Position numbers and translations under genes: made by a program. Of a stretch of 64,000 nt of DNA, positions 34,027-45,385 are shown one piece after another. This DNA comes from Syntrophomonadaceae bacterium. GTDB lineage: Bacteria > Bacillota > Dethiobacteria > DTU022. The notes under the pieces were generated by a model. It was not told where the DNA came from. It ran no database searches and saw only the letters and a list, made by a program, of their open reading frames with translations. The stretch is taken from NCBI GenBank assembly GCA_007119965.1, contig SKOR01000038.1, positions 34,523-98,522 of the forward strand, in the 5' to 3' direction. The first letter of the stretch is position 1. The number at the start of each line of letters is the position of its first letter.

Positions 34027-34266
34027 ATGTTTCTACATATAGGGGGTTCTGAGATTGTCTTTTGCAAAGAATTAATCGGAATCTTTAATCTCGATCCAGA
34101 ACAAAATGCTGTGAATAAGCATTTTCTAAATACGGTTTCCAATAATCCTTCCAGCATTTTGTCCGGCTCAGCACGGCACAAGTCTTTTGTGGTTACAGAC
34201 AACCGTGTCTATCTTTCTCCGATTTCCCCCCTCACATTATCCAGGCGCCGCCATGGTTCCCTTTAG
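34027..34266 (+). CDS. remB: RemB/YaaB-type regulator (DUF370-related)
   Basis: A 79-residue protein that starts MFLHIGGSEIVFCKELIGIF and has the typical core FVVTDNRVYLSPISPLTL. It matches the extracellular matrix regulatory protein RemB (YaaB) by sequence and position between recF and gyrB. RemA/RemB bind DNA and activate matrix genes in Bacillus subtilis; the role outside Bacilli is not clear. AAGGAGG precedes the ATG. Confidence 0.85.
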   Translation: MFLHIGGSEIVFCKELIGIFNLDPEQNAVNKHFLNTVSNNPSSILSGSARHKSFVVTDNRVYLSPISPLTLSRRRHGSL

Positions 34267-34298
34267 CCCGGTCAGCCTGGTTTGCTTTTAATAAAACA

Positions 34299-34307
34299 TG
34301 TTATAAT
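34299..34307 (+). promoter_or_regulatory. Extended -10 promoter for gyrB
   Basis: TGTTATAAT is an extended -10 element (TGnTATAAT). A matching -35 box at the right distance is not evident (TTGCTT is only 14 bp away). Transcription would start near 34314, at the edge of the leader pseudoknot. Confidence 0.6.
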
Positions 34308-34314
34308 AAGTTAG

Positions 34315-34373
34315 TTCAAGAACACTGATTAAGGCCTGCTGCCGGTCAGTTCTTGTGAAGCTGCAAGCAGGCC
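34315..34373 (+). ncRNA. Pseudoknot-like RNA element in the gyrB leader (unknown class)
   Basis: Arm A is CAAGAA..CTGA (34317-34328) and pairs with TCAG TTCTTG (34346-34355). Arm B GGCCTGCT (34333-34340) pairs perfectly with AGCAGGCC (34366-34373). The two helices interleave, with connecting loops of 4, 5 and 10 nt, an H-type pseudoknot geometry, or else they are alternatives. The element begins at the predicted transcript start, about 30 nt before the AGAGGTG ribosome site of gyrB. No terminator-like T run is present. Confidence 0.5.
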
Positions 34374-34401
34374 AGGTATATATTTATATTTCCAGAGGTG
34401 A

Positions 34402-36321
<1,920 letters not shown>

Positions 36322-36420
36322 CGTATTTTGAGTTATTGCAGCGCGTTAAAGCAGAATAATCAGCAGCAGAGTTTAATCAGCACCTGAAACCTGTGGTGAG
36401 CAGGCAGGGGCCAGAATATA

Positions 36421-36468
36421 AATAGAAGCCCCCCGGCCGGATCCCTGATCTGCCGGGGGGCTTCTATT
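36421..36468. terminator. Bidirectional hairpin terminator between gyrB and the DUF1850 gene
   Basis: A 17-bp perfect stem (AATAGAAGCCCCCCGGC with its complement, 36421-36437 and 36452-36468) and 14-base loop. It sits where two convergent genes meet. The A/T ends give short U tracts in both directions, though neither is long. Confidence 0.8.
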
Positions 36469-36482
36469 TGTGATTGCCGCCT

Positions 36483-37019
36483 TTAAGGTTTGTTGTCCCG
36501 GGTATTGTTTCTAACTGAAATATCGAGCAAAAGGTGGCCCTCTTCCAGCGCTGCAAGCGGGTATTCCTGTTCGTTGATGAACAGTGTTTCTTCGGTCTGA
36601 GGAGACACCCACAGCCTGATGCTGTCCCGGGGCTCTTCCTCGTGGTAAATGGTGACCAGGCCGTCTTCAAGAGTGTAAGATTCCGCGTAATCGATCGGCA
36701 GGCCCGGCCCGTAAGAAGAGTAAGTGGTGGTTAAAGGCTTGATTTTGCCGCTTTCGCTTATAATAAAGGTCCCTTCGACCGGGGATTTGCTCACCGAGTG
36801 GCGGTAACGGAGGGTTATAACTGTTTCAACTTCAACAGATGTTTCATGATAAACAATCCCGCTGCGGGGATCCTGTATCAGGATCTGCCAGGGTTCGTTT
36901 TCCCGCTCGCATGATGCCTGAAATAGGATCCCTAAAAGCAGGATACAAAGTAAAACAGCATATTCTGCCAATCTGAAAGGGATGGATCTGTTTGCGCAAA
37001 ATATCATGGCTAATGGCAC
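36483..37019 (-). CDS. DUF1850 domain protein, TRAP-transporter associated
   Basis: A 178-residue protein with an N-terminal hydrophobic stretch (about 18-36) ending in a possible lipobox around FQASC, then a beta-rich domain (VEVETVITLRYRHSVSKSPVEG and TYSSYGPGLP). This matches DUF1850, found beside fused TRAP permease and TAXI-binding-protein genes. It is probably a lipoprotein or exported accessory subunit of the transporter; the function is unknown. The exact start is uncertain: codons upstream of the hydrophobic stretch are weakly supported. Confidence 0.75.
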   Translation of the reverse strand: MPLAMIFCANRSIPFRLAEYAVLLCILLLGILFQASCERENEPWQILIQDPRSGIVYHETSVEVETVITLRYRHSVSKSPVEGTFIISESGKIKPLTTTYSSYGPGLPIDYAESYTLEDGLVTIYHEEEPRDSIRLWVSPQTEETLFINEQEYPLAALEEGHLLLDISVRNNTRDNKP

Positions 37020-37093
37020 CAGCCCGCATGTTATTTAGTTCCCCTGTGCTGCATCTGACAATAAGCGGACCGGAATATTCCGCTAACAGCAGG

Positions 37094-39130
37094 TTATGCG
37101 CCGGTTGCAAGGGCTTTCTGATCTTCGCGCTTCTTAACTGCTCTCTGGTGAAAATAAACTATCAGGAAAACTGTAGCCCCGATTATATCGGTATACCAGG
37201 TCGGCCAGATCATTGAAAGTGCCACCACAAGGAGGACAACCTGCTCCCATATTTTCATCCTGGTAAACAGCCAGCGCTGGATAACGGCAGAAAAACAATA
37301 GATGCCGAACAATGAAGTTGCCGCCACGAAAAGGGCATTATACCAGGTTGTGTCGATCAGCAAAAACTCAGGATTGTAAACAAACATAAACGGTAAAAGA
37401 AATGCGCCAAGGTCGAACTTGAAGCCTAAGAGACCTGTCCTGATCGGTTCAGAACGGGCAACGGCTGCAGCAGCATAAGCGGCAACGCCCACCGGTGGAG
37501 TGTCGTCAGCCAGGATAGCATAGTAAAGAATGAAGAGGTGAATGGCCAGAACCGGCACCTGTGGCGCAATGGTAGTAACAGCAGGGGCTACCAGGGTGGC
37601 CATCACCACGTATTTTGCTGTTGTCGGCAGTCCCGTACCCAGGATAATCGATATGCCGGCAGACATCACCAGCAAAATGAAGAGATTGTCGCCTGCTACA
37701 CTGGTGAGCAGTAAAATCATGCTCTGGCCCAGCCCGGTGATTGTGACCACTCCTACAATAATCCCGGCACAGGCGCAGGCTACCGCTATGCCGGCCATGC
37801 TCTTGGCGGCGCTTTCGAGGCCGGAAAGGAAATCGTTCCACAGCCCCCTGGCCTGGGCTAACGCGCTTTCGAAAAATTCAGTGTCTTCCTCTTTTAAAGA
37901 TTCAACCAGTTTTACCACTCGGACAATCAACATGATTAAGAAAACGGCCAGGATGGCATAGTAGCCTGCCAATATTGGTGTTAAGCGGACAATTAGCAGG
38001 TAATAAACAAGAATGGCGATCGGGAACCAGTAAAAGATCCCCCGAATAAAGGTCCTTAAAAAGGGAGGGATATCTTCTTTCGCCATCGGCTTCATCCCGG
38101 TCTTCGCTGCCTGCAGGTGGACGATAGCCAGCAGGGCAAAATAACTAATTATCGCCGGCAGGGCTGCGGCAATGGCAATCTGCCAGTAGGGTATGCCGGT
38201 AAACTCGGCCATGACGAAGGCCGCAGCACCCATGATCGGCGGCAGAAACTGCCCATCGGTAGAGGCTGCAGTTTCCACACCTCCGGCTACTTCAGGGCTG
38301 AAGCCGGCTTTTTTCATTACGGGAATGGTAATCGACCCGGTAACAACAGTGTTGGCAACTGAACTGCCGATAATACTGCCCATAAAACCGCTGGCCATTA
38401 CAGCTGCCTTGGCCGGTCCGCCCCTGAACCTGCCCATGGTGGAGAAGGCCAGCCTGACAATGTAGAGGCCTGCTCCGGAGGTTTGAAAAAAAGAACCAAA
38501 TAAGACAAAAATGAAAACAAAGGTTGCACTGACCCCGATCGGTATCCCGAAAATGCCGGTATTGGTGATGTAAAGATCATTGATAACCCTGGTCAGGCGG
38601 TAGCCGCCGTGACCGATAAGGGTAGGGTAATATTGGCCGAGAAAGGGGTATGTTAAAAAAAAGATTGTAACAATCGGTAAAACCAGACCGAATGCGCGGT
38701 GAGCGGCCAGTAAAATGAGGGCAACTGCTATTCCGCCCATCACTAAATCGGTTGTTGTCGGGGCCCCGACTCTCCAGACAAGATCGTCGAAATAATAGTA
38801 AACATAAAAAATTGAACAGAACCCGGCAGCTGCCAGCAGCAGATCATACCAGGGGACACGTTCATATGCGCTGTCATTTTTTTTGTTAAAGGGAAAATAG
38901 AGAAAACAGAGGGCGAGGCCGACAGAAAGGTGCGCCGATCTTTGCAGCATGGCTGTCAGAAGACCTGTCCCGGCGGTGTACAGGTGAAAAAATGACCAGA
39001 GGACGCCGATGATAAATATTATTGTTGCCAGGTTTCCCCCGGGGGAGCGGACTTTACCTTCGTCAACTATATCGCCGAGATCACTATCTGTGCTTTGTTT
39101 AATTGCTTCTTCCAGGTTTATTTTGCTCAA
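37094..39130 (-). CDS. TRAP transporter permease, fused 4TM/12TM (DctQM-type)
   Basis: A 678-residue membrane protein with about 16-18 hydrophobic segments. The N-terminal part corresponds to the small DctQ-like unit and the rest to DctM, as in TAXI-type TRAP systems. Visible DctM motifs include GSSVANTVVTGSITIPVMKK and TGLPTTAKYVVMATLVAP. It uses an ion gradient to import an organic acid or other solute delivered by the binding protein. The substrate is unknown. Order on the strand is TAXI binding protein, permease, DUF1850. It reads toward gyrB, against the replication fork. Confidence 0.92.
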   Translation of the reverse strand: MSKINLEEAIKQSTDSDLGDIVDEGKVRSPGGNLATIIFIIGVLWSFFHLYTAGTGLLTAMLQRSAHLSVGLALCFLYFPFNKKNDSAYERVPWYDLLLAAAGFCSIFYVYYYFDDLVWRVGAPTTTDLVMGGIAVALILLAAHRAFGLVLPIVTIFFLTYPFLGQYYPTLIGHGGYRLTRVINDLYITNTGIFGIPIGVSATFVFIFVLFGSFFQTSGAGLYIVRLAFSTMGRFRGGPAKAAVMASGFMGSIIGSSVANTVVTGSITIPVMKKAGFSPEVAGGVETAASTDGQFLPPIMGAAAFVMAEFTGIPYWQIAIAAALPAIISYFALLAIVHLQAAKTGMKPMAKEDIPPFLRTFIRGIFYWFPIAILVYYLLIVRLTPILAGYYAILAVFLIMLIVRVVKLVESLKEEDTEFFESALAQARGLWNDFLSGLESAAKSMAGIAVACACAGIIVGVVTITGLGQSMILLLTSVAGDNLFILLVMSAGISIILGTGLPTTAKYVVMATLVAPAVTTIAPQVPVLAIHLFILYYAILADDTPPVGVAAYAAAAVARSEPIRTGLLGFKFDLGAFLLPFMFVYNPEFLLIDTTWYNALFVAATSLFGIYCFSAVIQRWLFTRMKIWEQVVLLVVALSMIWPTWYTDIIGATVFLIVYFHQRAVKKREDQKALATGA

Positions 39131-39214
39131 GACTTATCACCTCTAACCTCTTATTTAAAAGGTACAGGGCGCATGTAACGCCCTGTACCCCCTGGATAGA
39201 GTTAGCAGCATGCT

Positions 39215-40255
39215 TTAGTTCATACCTTCTTCTTCAAAGAACCGTTCCGCTCCGGGGTGCAGCGGTACTGACATGCCATCAAGGGCGGTGTCGAGGGTGA
39301 CCAGATGTCCGACATCGTGAGCCCCGTGAATGGTATCGATATTGTCAAAAACACCCCGCATAAAGTCATACACGAGGTCTGCATCCAGATCCTCCCGGCA
39401 GACAATCATCGATAAAACGGCGATTGTATCTGCTTCAGGAACATCTGTGTAAGCATCGCCGGGGATGGTGACGCTGGCGTAAAACGGATAGGTGTCAATC
39501 AGGGATTCGGCAATATCTCCGACGATATTAACCAGGTAGATGTCGGTCATTACCGACAGCTCATCAATAACAGAAGCGCCGATCCCGACTGTAAAGAAGG
39601 CGGCATCAACCCTGCCGTCTCTTAAAAAGTCGGCAGCTTCTCCGGCTTCCAGACGCTCTGCGGAACCTAAATCGCCTTCACTCAGTCCGGCAGCTTCCAG
39701 GACCTGCAGGGCGTTAACTTCAGCGCCGCTGCCGAGCGGGCCGAGGGCGACGTTCATTCCGGCCAGGTCTTCCGGGGATTCAATGCCCGAACCGGCGGCT
39801 GCTACCAGCTGTACAGGTTCAGGGTAAAGGACAAACATGCCGCGCATGTTTTCGATCGGATTTCCTTCGAAGGCTTCGCCTTCACCGTGGTAAGCATAGT
39901 AGGCAACATCATTTTGGACTATAGCCATGTCGAGGTCACCGCTGCCGATCATTCTAGAGTTGACAGCGGAAGCGCCTGAAGACTCAACTGTGAGTGAGAT
40001 GTTGTCAATGCTGGTGTGGGCAATGCGGGACATGGCCCCGGCCAGCGGGTAGTAAACCCCGGTTACCCAGCCTGCTCCCATGTTAACCCTGGTTACAGCC
40101 GCAGGCTCGTCCACCTCGGGCTCGTCCACCTCAGGTTCATCAACATCAGGCTCCTCGGGCGCAACCTCTTCGGGTGCGCAGCCGGCAACGGCGAAAAGTC
40201 CGATCAGGAAAAACGCTAAAAGCATAAACACAAAAACATTTTTAAATCTTTTCAT
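39215..40255 (-). CDS. TAXI-family TRAP solute-binding lipoprotein
   Basis: A 346-residue binding protein. The signal segment FVFMLLAFFLIGLFAVAGC has a clean lipobox (VAGC, Cys26). An acidic linker with repeats of DEPEV follows before the folded domain, which starts VNMGAGWVTGVYYPLAGAM, the TAXI-type ligand fold. The protein is tethered outside the membrane and delivers solute to the fused permease 85 bp downstream. The substrate cannot be read from sequence; known TAXI members bind glutamate or related acids. Confidence 0.93.
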   Translation of the reverse strand: MKRFKNVFVFMLLAFFLIGLFAVAGCAPEEVAPEEPDVDEPEVDEPEVDEPAAVTRVNMGAGWVTGVYYPLAGAMSRIAHTSIDNISLTVESSGASAVNSRMIGSGDLDMAIVQNDVAYYAYHGEGEAFEGNPIENMRGMFVLYPEPVQLVAAAGSGIESPEDLAGMNVALGPLGSGAEVNALQVLEAAGLSEGDLGSAERLEAGEAADFLRDGRVDAAFFTVGIGASVIDELSVMTDIYLVNIVGDIAESLIDTYPFYASVTIPGDAYTDVPEADTIAVLSMIVCREDLDADLVYDFMRGVFDNIDTIHGAHDVGHLVTLDTALDGMSVPLHPGAERFFEEEGMN

Positions 40256-40618
40256 TTTTGACCCTCCTTTTTAATTAAGCTTCCCTAATCCGAAATGTAT
40301 TTAAAACATCAGTTGCTTTGTCCTCTCACCCCCCTGAAGACTAATCAAAGTACATTCGTTTTGCGGACAACATGTATACGATTATTTCAATATTTGCAGC
40401 AAATTATCCTGCTATTTTCTATTTTGCAATATTAATATTTCTTAACATTCCGGCAGGTTGCTTTTCCTGTCTTCGCAATCGTTTGTAGAGAATAGGCCGC
40501 TGTTTCAGAAAAACCGGATCTATTGCCTATTTACCCTTTACTGATTTCATGTTTTAATTAATCAAACCCTGAAGAGAATAAAAACGGGTAAAATGTTTGC
40601 CGGGAGTGAGTATATTTG
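40256..40618. other. AT-rich divergent intergenic region
   Basis: This 363-bp gap separates the divergent TAXI operon and the DUF5673-like gene. It contains a candidate promoter for the TAXI operon (listed separately) and no open frame of note. Confidence 0.5.
40401..40429 (-). promoter_or_regulatory. Candidate promoter of the TAXI-TRAP operon
   Basis: Minus-strand TTGCAA (40429-40424) and TAATTT (40406-40401) are 17 bp apart, about 145 bp before the TAXI start. Other pairings in this AT-rich area are possible. Confidence 0.4.
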
Positions 40619-41143
40619 ATGATCAGGCTTCTGTTTCCGTACCTCTTGCTATCTCTGATTGTAATTGTCTACCTTTATGTCCGCCGCCTTCAGCTCGGCC
40701 CTGTCCTGCTTAAGGTCAACCGGACCCTGTTCAGTCGTTACAATGCAGACTCGTTATTGTTAATTATAGTGATCACGGCGGCATCTTATTTTTTAAGCCG
40801 TATTGATCTGCAAAACCTCTCTGAGGCTGCCGGTGCTATGCCCCTGGGCCCGTATACCTACGTATATTTTTACGGAGCACTAATCCTGACCGTAATTCTT
40901 CGTGAAGCAGAAAAACCAGCTTTGCGCGAAAAAGGCATTTCGACTTCCCGTGGGTTCTGGAAATGGAACGAAGTCTCTTCATACCGCTGGTCTAAAAACA
41001 CCCTGACCCTGTCAATTGACAGGGCGAACAAAAAAAGGTTGGAAACCTGGCAGGTTAACGCTGCTGATAAAAAGGAAATTGACCTGCTGCTCAGGCAGAT
41101 GGTTCCGAAAAGGTCCGGACGGTCAAAAAAAAAGAAGAGCTGA
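40619..41143 (+). CDS. Small membrane protein, DUF5673-like
   Basis: A 174-residue protein with one N-terminal membrane segment (about 5-22), two more hydrophobic segments (about 44-58 and 76-92), and a cytoplasmic C-terminal part with EKGISTSRGFWKWNEVSSYRW that matches the DUF5673 pattern of a membrane protein with a PH-like tail. The end is very basic (RSGRSKKKKS). The ATG at 40619 is preferred to the TTG just before it. GGGAGTGAG precedes. It sits 96 bp before gyrA. The function is unknown. Confidence 0.6.
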   Translation: MIRLLFPYLLLSLIVIVYLYVRRLQLGPVLLKVNRTLFSRYNADSLLLIIVITAASYFLSRIDLQNLSEAAGAMPLGPYTYVYFYGALILTVILREAEKPALREKGISTSRGFWKWNEVSSYRWSKNTLTLSIDRANKKRLETWQVNAADKKEIDLLLRQMVPKRSGRSKKKKS

Positions 41144-41239
41144 TTATTGGTTGCCAACACCTTTTCTATCGGGGGGATATGTGATAAAATTAGCAAGTGT
41201 ACATCCTTCCTACTTAAACTTATAAACTAAGGAGCGCCA

Positions 41240-43660
41240 ATGGCTGATCGAGTAAATATAATACCTGTAAATATTTATGATGAAGTGAAAGTTTCTTTCC
41301 TTGATTATGCGATGAGTGTTATCGTCAGCAGGGCCCTGCCCGATGTGCGCGACGGGTTAAAGCCCGTCCACCGGCGGATTCTTTATGCCATGTCTGAAAT
41401 GGGCTCAACACCCGACAAGCCGTACCGCAAGTCTGCCCGGATCGTTGGTGAGGTTTTAGGTAAGTACCATCCCCACGGCGATGTTGCTTTATATGACACC
41501 CTGGTGCGGATGGCCCAGGAGTTTTCAACGCGCTACCCTTTGGTTGACGGGCACGGCAACTTTGGTTCACAGGACGGCGACTCAGCTGCTGCCATGCGTT
41601 ATACGGAAGCCCGCCTCTCTTCTATTGCCGGCGAACTGCTGACTGACCTGAAAAAAGAAACCGTAAATTTCAGGCCAAACTTTGATGAAAGCCTTGAAGA
41701 GCCGGTAGTCCTTCCTTCCCGCTTCCCTAACCTGCTGGCCAATGGTTCTTCGGGGATTGCCGTTGGTATGGCTACTAACATACCCCCGCACAACCTAAAC
41801 GAACTGATTGAGGCGATTAAGCACTTAATCGCTTATCCAGAGGCATCAATAACCGACCTGATGCAATATATTAAAGGACCCGACTTTCCGACCGGCGGCA
41901 TAGTTGTCGGCCAGGAAGGCATTTACTCGGCATACAAAACCGGCAGAGGGATCATTAAGGTTCGCGGTGTGGCCCAGATCGAAATGAAAGACAAGGGCCG
42001 CAACCAGGTTATTATTACCGAGCTTCCTTATCAGCAGAACAAGTCAAAGCTGGTCGAAAAAATTGCCGAGATTGTAAAAGAACGCAAGATGGAAGGGATC
42101 ACCGATCTGCGCGATGAGTCGGATCGTAACGGGGTGCGCATTGTAATAGAAATTAAGCGGGACTATGAGCCGCAGGTTATTATAAACCAGCTCTATAAAT
42201 TTACCACCCTGCAGCAAACCTTCGGGATTATTATGCTGGCCCTGGTTGACGGACAGCCCCAGGTATTAAACTTAAAGCAGATGCTTGCTTATTATCTCGA
42301 GCACCAAAAAGAGGTAATCAGGCGGCGCTCCGAGTACGACCTGAGGCGGGCCGAGGAAAGGCTGCACATTGTCGAAGGCCTGTTAATTGCCCTTGATCGA
42401 CTTGATGAAGTAATCGCCCTGATCCGGGGGTCTAAAGATGTCCACTCTGCCCGCGAGGGTTTAATGGAGTTGCTCAGCCTCTCCGAAAAACAGGCCCAGG
42501 CGATCCTTGATATGCGCCTGCAGCGCCTGACTCAACTTGAAATTTCCAAGCTTGCCGAAGAACAAAAGCAGCTGCATGAAAAGATTGCTTACCTGCGCAG
42601 GGTGCTGGAGGACGATGAACTGGTGCTAACCATTATCAAAGACGAACTGGCCGTTATCCAGGAAAAGCATGGTGACGATCGCCGCACCCAGATTGTTGCT
42701 GATGAAGGCGACGTGATTTTAACCGACCTGATCTTCCAGGAAGATGTAGTCGTTACCCTGACAGATCGCGGTTATATCAAGCGCCTGCCGCTAACGACCT
42801 ACCGCAGTCAGCATCGCGGGGGACGCGGTGTAATCGGTATTCAGACCCGTGAAAATGACCGTGTTGAACAGTGCCATGTTGCTTCCACTCATGATAAACT
42901 GCTCTGCTTCAGCAACAGGGGTAAAGTTTACCTGCTGCAGGTTCACGGCGTTCCTGAGTCAGGCCGGCAGTCACGCGGCACCGCCCTGGTTAACCTGTTG
43001 CCCCTGGAAGAAAAAGAGTTTATAACGGCGACCCTGCCAATTAGTGAATTCAGTGATGACCGCTACCTGTTAATGGTCACAGCGCGGGGCATGGTTAAAA
43101 AGACATCGCTTAAAGAATACAGGAATACCCGTAAAACCGGCCTGATTGCCCTCAGCCTAACCGACGATGATGAATTGATCGCCGTTAGGCTTACCGATGG
43201 CCAAAAAGAAGTGCTTGTCGGGACCAGCGCCGGCCTCTTTGTCCGCTTTACCGAGGACCAGGTTCGTTCCATGGGCCGATCTGCCAGGGGAGTTAAAGCT
43301 GTAACCCTGGGGGCCGAGGATAAAGTAATCGGCGCGGATCTTGTTACCGCCGACCACCAGCTGCTGATTGGCTCATCAAAGGGCTTTGGCAAACGGGTTA
43401 AGGTCAGCGAATTCAGCGCCCGTCGCCGCGGCGGCAAGGGTATGATTGGCATGAAGACTACTTCGCACAGCGGGCCCCTGGCAGTTTTTGTTGTTTTAAG
43501 CGGTGCAGAAGAAGAATTTATCATAATCACTGCCCGTGGAGTGGTTAACCGCCAGAGAGTTGATGAGGTTTCCCTGATGGGCCGCTACGCTCGTGGTGTA
43601 ACCCTGATCAGGCTGGACACAAGCGACCGTGTCGTTAACCTGATTGCCCTTGACCAGTAA
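41240..43660 (+). CDS. gyrA: DNA gyrase subunit A
   Basis: An 806-residue subunit. The catalytic tyrosine is Tyr121 ([10 protein letters not shown]). The quinolone-determining region reads [17 protein letters not shown], where Val82 takes the place of the usual Ser83 and Asp86 that of Asp87. The C-terminal beta-pinwheel has the GyrA box SQHRGGRG, which supports gyrase rather than topoisomerase IV. Together with GyrB it introduces negative supercoils. AAGGAG precedes the ATG. The valine is discussed among the findings. Confidence 0.97.
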   Translation: MADRVNIIPVNIYDEVKVSFLDYAMSVIVSRALPDVRDGLKPVHRRILYAMSEMGSTPDKPYRKSARIVGEVLGKYHPHGDVALYDTLVRMAQEFSTRYPLVDGHGNFGSQDGDSAAAMRYTEARLSSIAGELLTDLKKETVNFRPNFDESLEEPVVLPSRFPNLLANGSSGIAVGMATNIPPHNLNELIEAIKHLIAYPEASITDLMQYIKGPDFPTGGIVVGQEGIYSAYKTGRGIIKVRGVAQIEMKDKGRNQVIITELPYQQNKSKLVEKIAEIVKERKMEGITDLRDESDRNGVRIVIEIKRDYEPQVIINQLYKFTTLQQTFGIIMLALVDGQPQVLNLKQMLAYYLEHQKEVIRRRSEYDLRRAEERLHIVEGLLIALDRLDEVIALIRGSKDVHSAREGLMELLSLSEKQAQAILDMRLQRLTQLEISKLAEEQKQLHEKIAYLRRVLEDDELVLTIIKDELAVIQEKHGDDRRTQIVADEGDVILTDLIFQEDVVVTLTDRGYIKRLPLTTYRSQHRGGRGVIGIQTRENDRVEQCHVASTHDKLLCFSNRGKVYLLQVHGVPESGRQSRGTALVNLLPLEEKEFITATLPISEFSDDRYLLMVTARGMVKKTSLKEYRNTRKTGLIALSLTDDDELIAVRLTDGQKEVLVGTSAGLFVRFTEDQVRSMGRSARGVKAVTLGAEDKVIGADLVTADHQLLIGSSKGFGKRVKVSEFSARRRGGKGMIGMKTTSHSGPLAVFVVLSGAEEEFIIITARGVVNRQRVDEVSLMGRYARGVTLIRLDTSDRVVNLIALDQ

Positions 43661-43705
43661 ATAAAGCTGTAATTCAAAATATCTGCCCGCTTCTCCAATT
43701 GGATC

Positions 43706-43727
43706 CGGGAGGTTAGCGGAGCAGGTA
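43706..43727 (+). repeat. 22-bp element A (copy upstream of the carboxyltransferase gene)
   Basis: Matches 45804-45825 at 19 of 22 positions (core AGGTTAGC then GAGCAG). Both copies lie 30-110 bp upstream of a coding start. Significance is unknown. Confidence 0.4.
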
Positions 43728-43758
43728 GAGTTCACAAATATAAAAATCGCTGACATGA

Positions 43759-45279
43759 ATGGCGGGTTGCATTTTGACGATCGAGAAAAGCAAGTTAGGG
43801 ATTACCGATACTTCGCTTCGTGATGCCCATCAATCGCTTTTGGCCACCAGGATGCGCCTGACCGAGATGCTTCCTGTTCTCGAAATGATGGATCAGGTTG
43901 GTTACCATTCCCTGGAGGTTTGGGGTGGGGCAACTTTTGACGCCTGTATGCGCTTTCTTGATGAAGATCCATGGGAGCGCCTGCGCCAACTCCGTAAACA
44001 CCTGAAAAATACCAGGCTCCAGATGCTGCTTCGCGGCCAGAACCTGGTCGGCTACCGCCATTACCCTGATGATGTTTTGACCGAGTTTATTAAAAAGGCC
44101 GTATTCAACGGCATAGATATAATACGTATCTTTGACGCTTTAAATGATCTGCGCAATATGGAGAAAGCTATTTATCAAACCCGGACGGAAGGGGCTCATG
44201 CCCAGGCTGCGATAAGTTATACGATCAGCCCTTTTCATGATATCGATTACTTTGTCAGGGTCAGCCGGGATCTGAAAGAACTCGGGGCTGACTCGATCTG
44301 CATCAAGGATATGGCCGGCCTAATTTCACCTTTTGATGCCTTTGAACTGGTCAGCAAACTTAAAGAACAGGTTGGGCTCCCCGTACAGCTGCACTGTCAT
44401 TATACGAGCGGCATGGCTTCCATGGCTTACCTGAAAGCAGTCGAAGCAGGGGTTGATGTTATAGATACTGCCAACGCAGCACTGGCAATGGGCTCCAGTC
44501 AGCCCGCTACGGATACGATGGTGGCTGCCCTGAAGGGGACTGCTTACGATACGGGACTGGATCTCGAACGGCTTTCAAAGGTCAGCGCCCACTTCCAGGA
44601 GATCAGCTGTTCTTATGAAATACCGCGGGAAGTTATGGTTGTTGATACTAATGTCCTCAGTTACCAGATTCCCGGAGGAATGATCTCCAATTTGACTTCG
44701 CAGCTGGCAGATCAAAAAGCGGCCCATCTCTTTAAAGAGGTTCTCGCCGAGGTACCCAGGGTCCGTGCTGATCTAGGCTACCCGCCCCTGGTAACGCCCA
44801 GCAGCCAGATAGTCGGTTCCCAGGCTGTGGTTAATGTAATAACCGGCGAGCGCTATAAGCTGGTATCGACTGAAACCAAAAATTACTTGCGCGGCCAGTA
44901 CGGCAAGCCGCCGGGCGAGGTTAACCCCGATCTTCTAAAAAAGGTCCTCAAGGATGAAAAGCCGATTACGGGTCGGCCTGCCGATCTGCTCAAACCGCAG
45001 CTGGAGGAAGCAAGAAAAGCAATTGAGGAATATATCGAACAGGATGAGGATGTCCTTTCCTATATCATATTTCCCAATGTGGCCGTTGAATTTTTTAAAA
45101 GACGCAAAGGTTTACTGCCCCCGTTAGAGTTGAACAGCAGCTGCAGCGGGGCTAAGGCAGTCAATAAAGCTGCTGCTGACAGGGGCAGGCAAAAGAGCCT
45201 GATCCTTGAGGAGTTATATACCGTAGACAAAAACCTGGTCTGGAGCGATGAATTTAACACCGTTTACCCTGCCGGTTAA
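43759..45279 (+). CDS. Biotin-dependent carboxyltransferase subunit (OadA/PycB/5S type) without biotin domain
   Basis: A 506-residue protein of the pyruvate carboxylase/oxaloacetate decarboxylase alpha family. The TIM-barrel carboxyltransferase domain (about 10-280) has TDTSLRDAHQSLLATRMR, RIFDALNDLRN, the carbamylatable Lys in CIKDMAGL and the metal His pair in LHCHYTSGM. A conserved C-terminal PYC_OADA domain follows. No biotinyl (MKM) domain is present, so the biotin carrier must be another protein. It moves a carboxyl group between biotin and pyruvate/oxaloacetate. The ATG at 43759 has no clear ribosome site. The role in propionate or pyruvate metabolism cannot be set from one gene. Confidence 0.85.
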   Translation: MAGCILTIEKSKLGITDTSLRDAHQSLLATRMRLTEMLPVLEMMDQVGYHSLEVWGGATFDACMRFLDEDPWERLRQLRKHLKNTRLQMLLRGQNLVGYRHYPDDVLTEFIKKAVFNGIDIIRIFDALNDLRNMEKAIYQTRTEGAHAQAAISYTISPFHDIDYFVRVSRDLKELGADSICIKDMAGLISPFDAFELVSKLKEQVGLPVQLHCHYTSGMASMAYLKAVEAGVDVIDTANAALAMGSSQPATDTMVAALKGTAYDTGLDLERLSKVSAHFQEISCSYEIPREVMVVDTNVLSYQIPGGMISNLTSQLADQKAAHLFKEVLAEVPRVRADLGYPPLVTPSSQIVGSQAVVNVITGERYKLVSTETKNYLRGQYGKPPGEVNPDLLKKVLKDEKPITGRPADLLKPQLEEARKAIEEYIEQDEDVLSYIIFPNVAVEFFKRRKGLLPPLELNSSCSGAKAVNKAAADRGRQKSLILEELYTVDKNLVWSDEFNTVYPAG

Positions 45280-45350
45280 ACAGGTGGAAACCTTAAACCG
45301 GCGAGATTCACTAAAAAGCCCCGTTCACAAAGCAAAATTGATCGATATTG

Positions 45351-45379
45351 TTGACACTGTAATAACGGCGAGCTATAAT
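45351..45379 (+). promoter_or_regulatory. Consensus sigma-A promoter of the ilv-leu operon
   Basis: Perfect TTGACA (45351-45356) and TATAAT (45374-45379) with a 17-bp spacer, the ideal sigma-A promoter. Transcription would begin near 45386 and run through the T-box. Confidence 0.92.
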
Positions 45380-45385
45380 TATAAA

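Noticed and set aside
39215-40255. DEPEV repeats in the TAXI lipoprotein as a possible special domain
   Set aside because: Short acidic linkers after the lipobox are common in lipoproteins of this kind.
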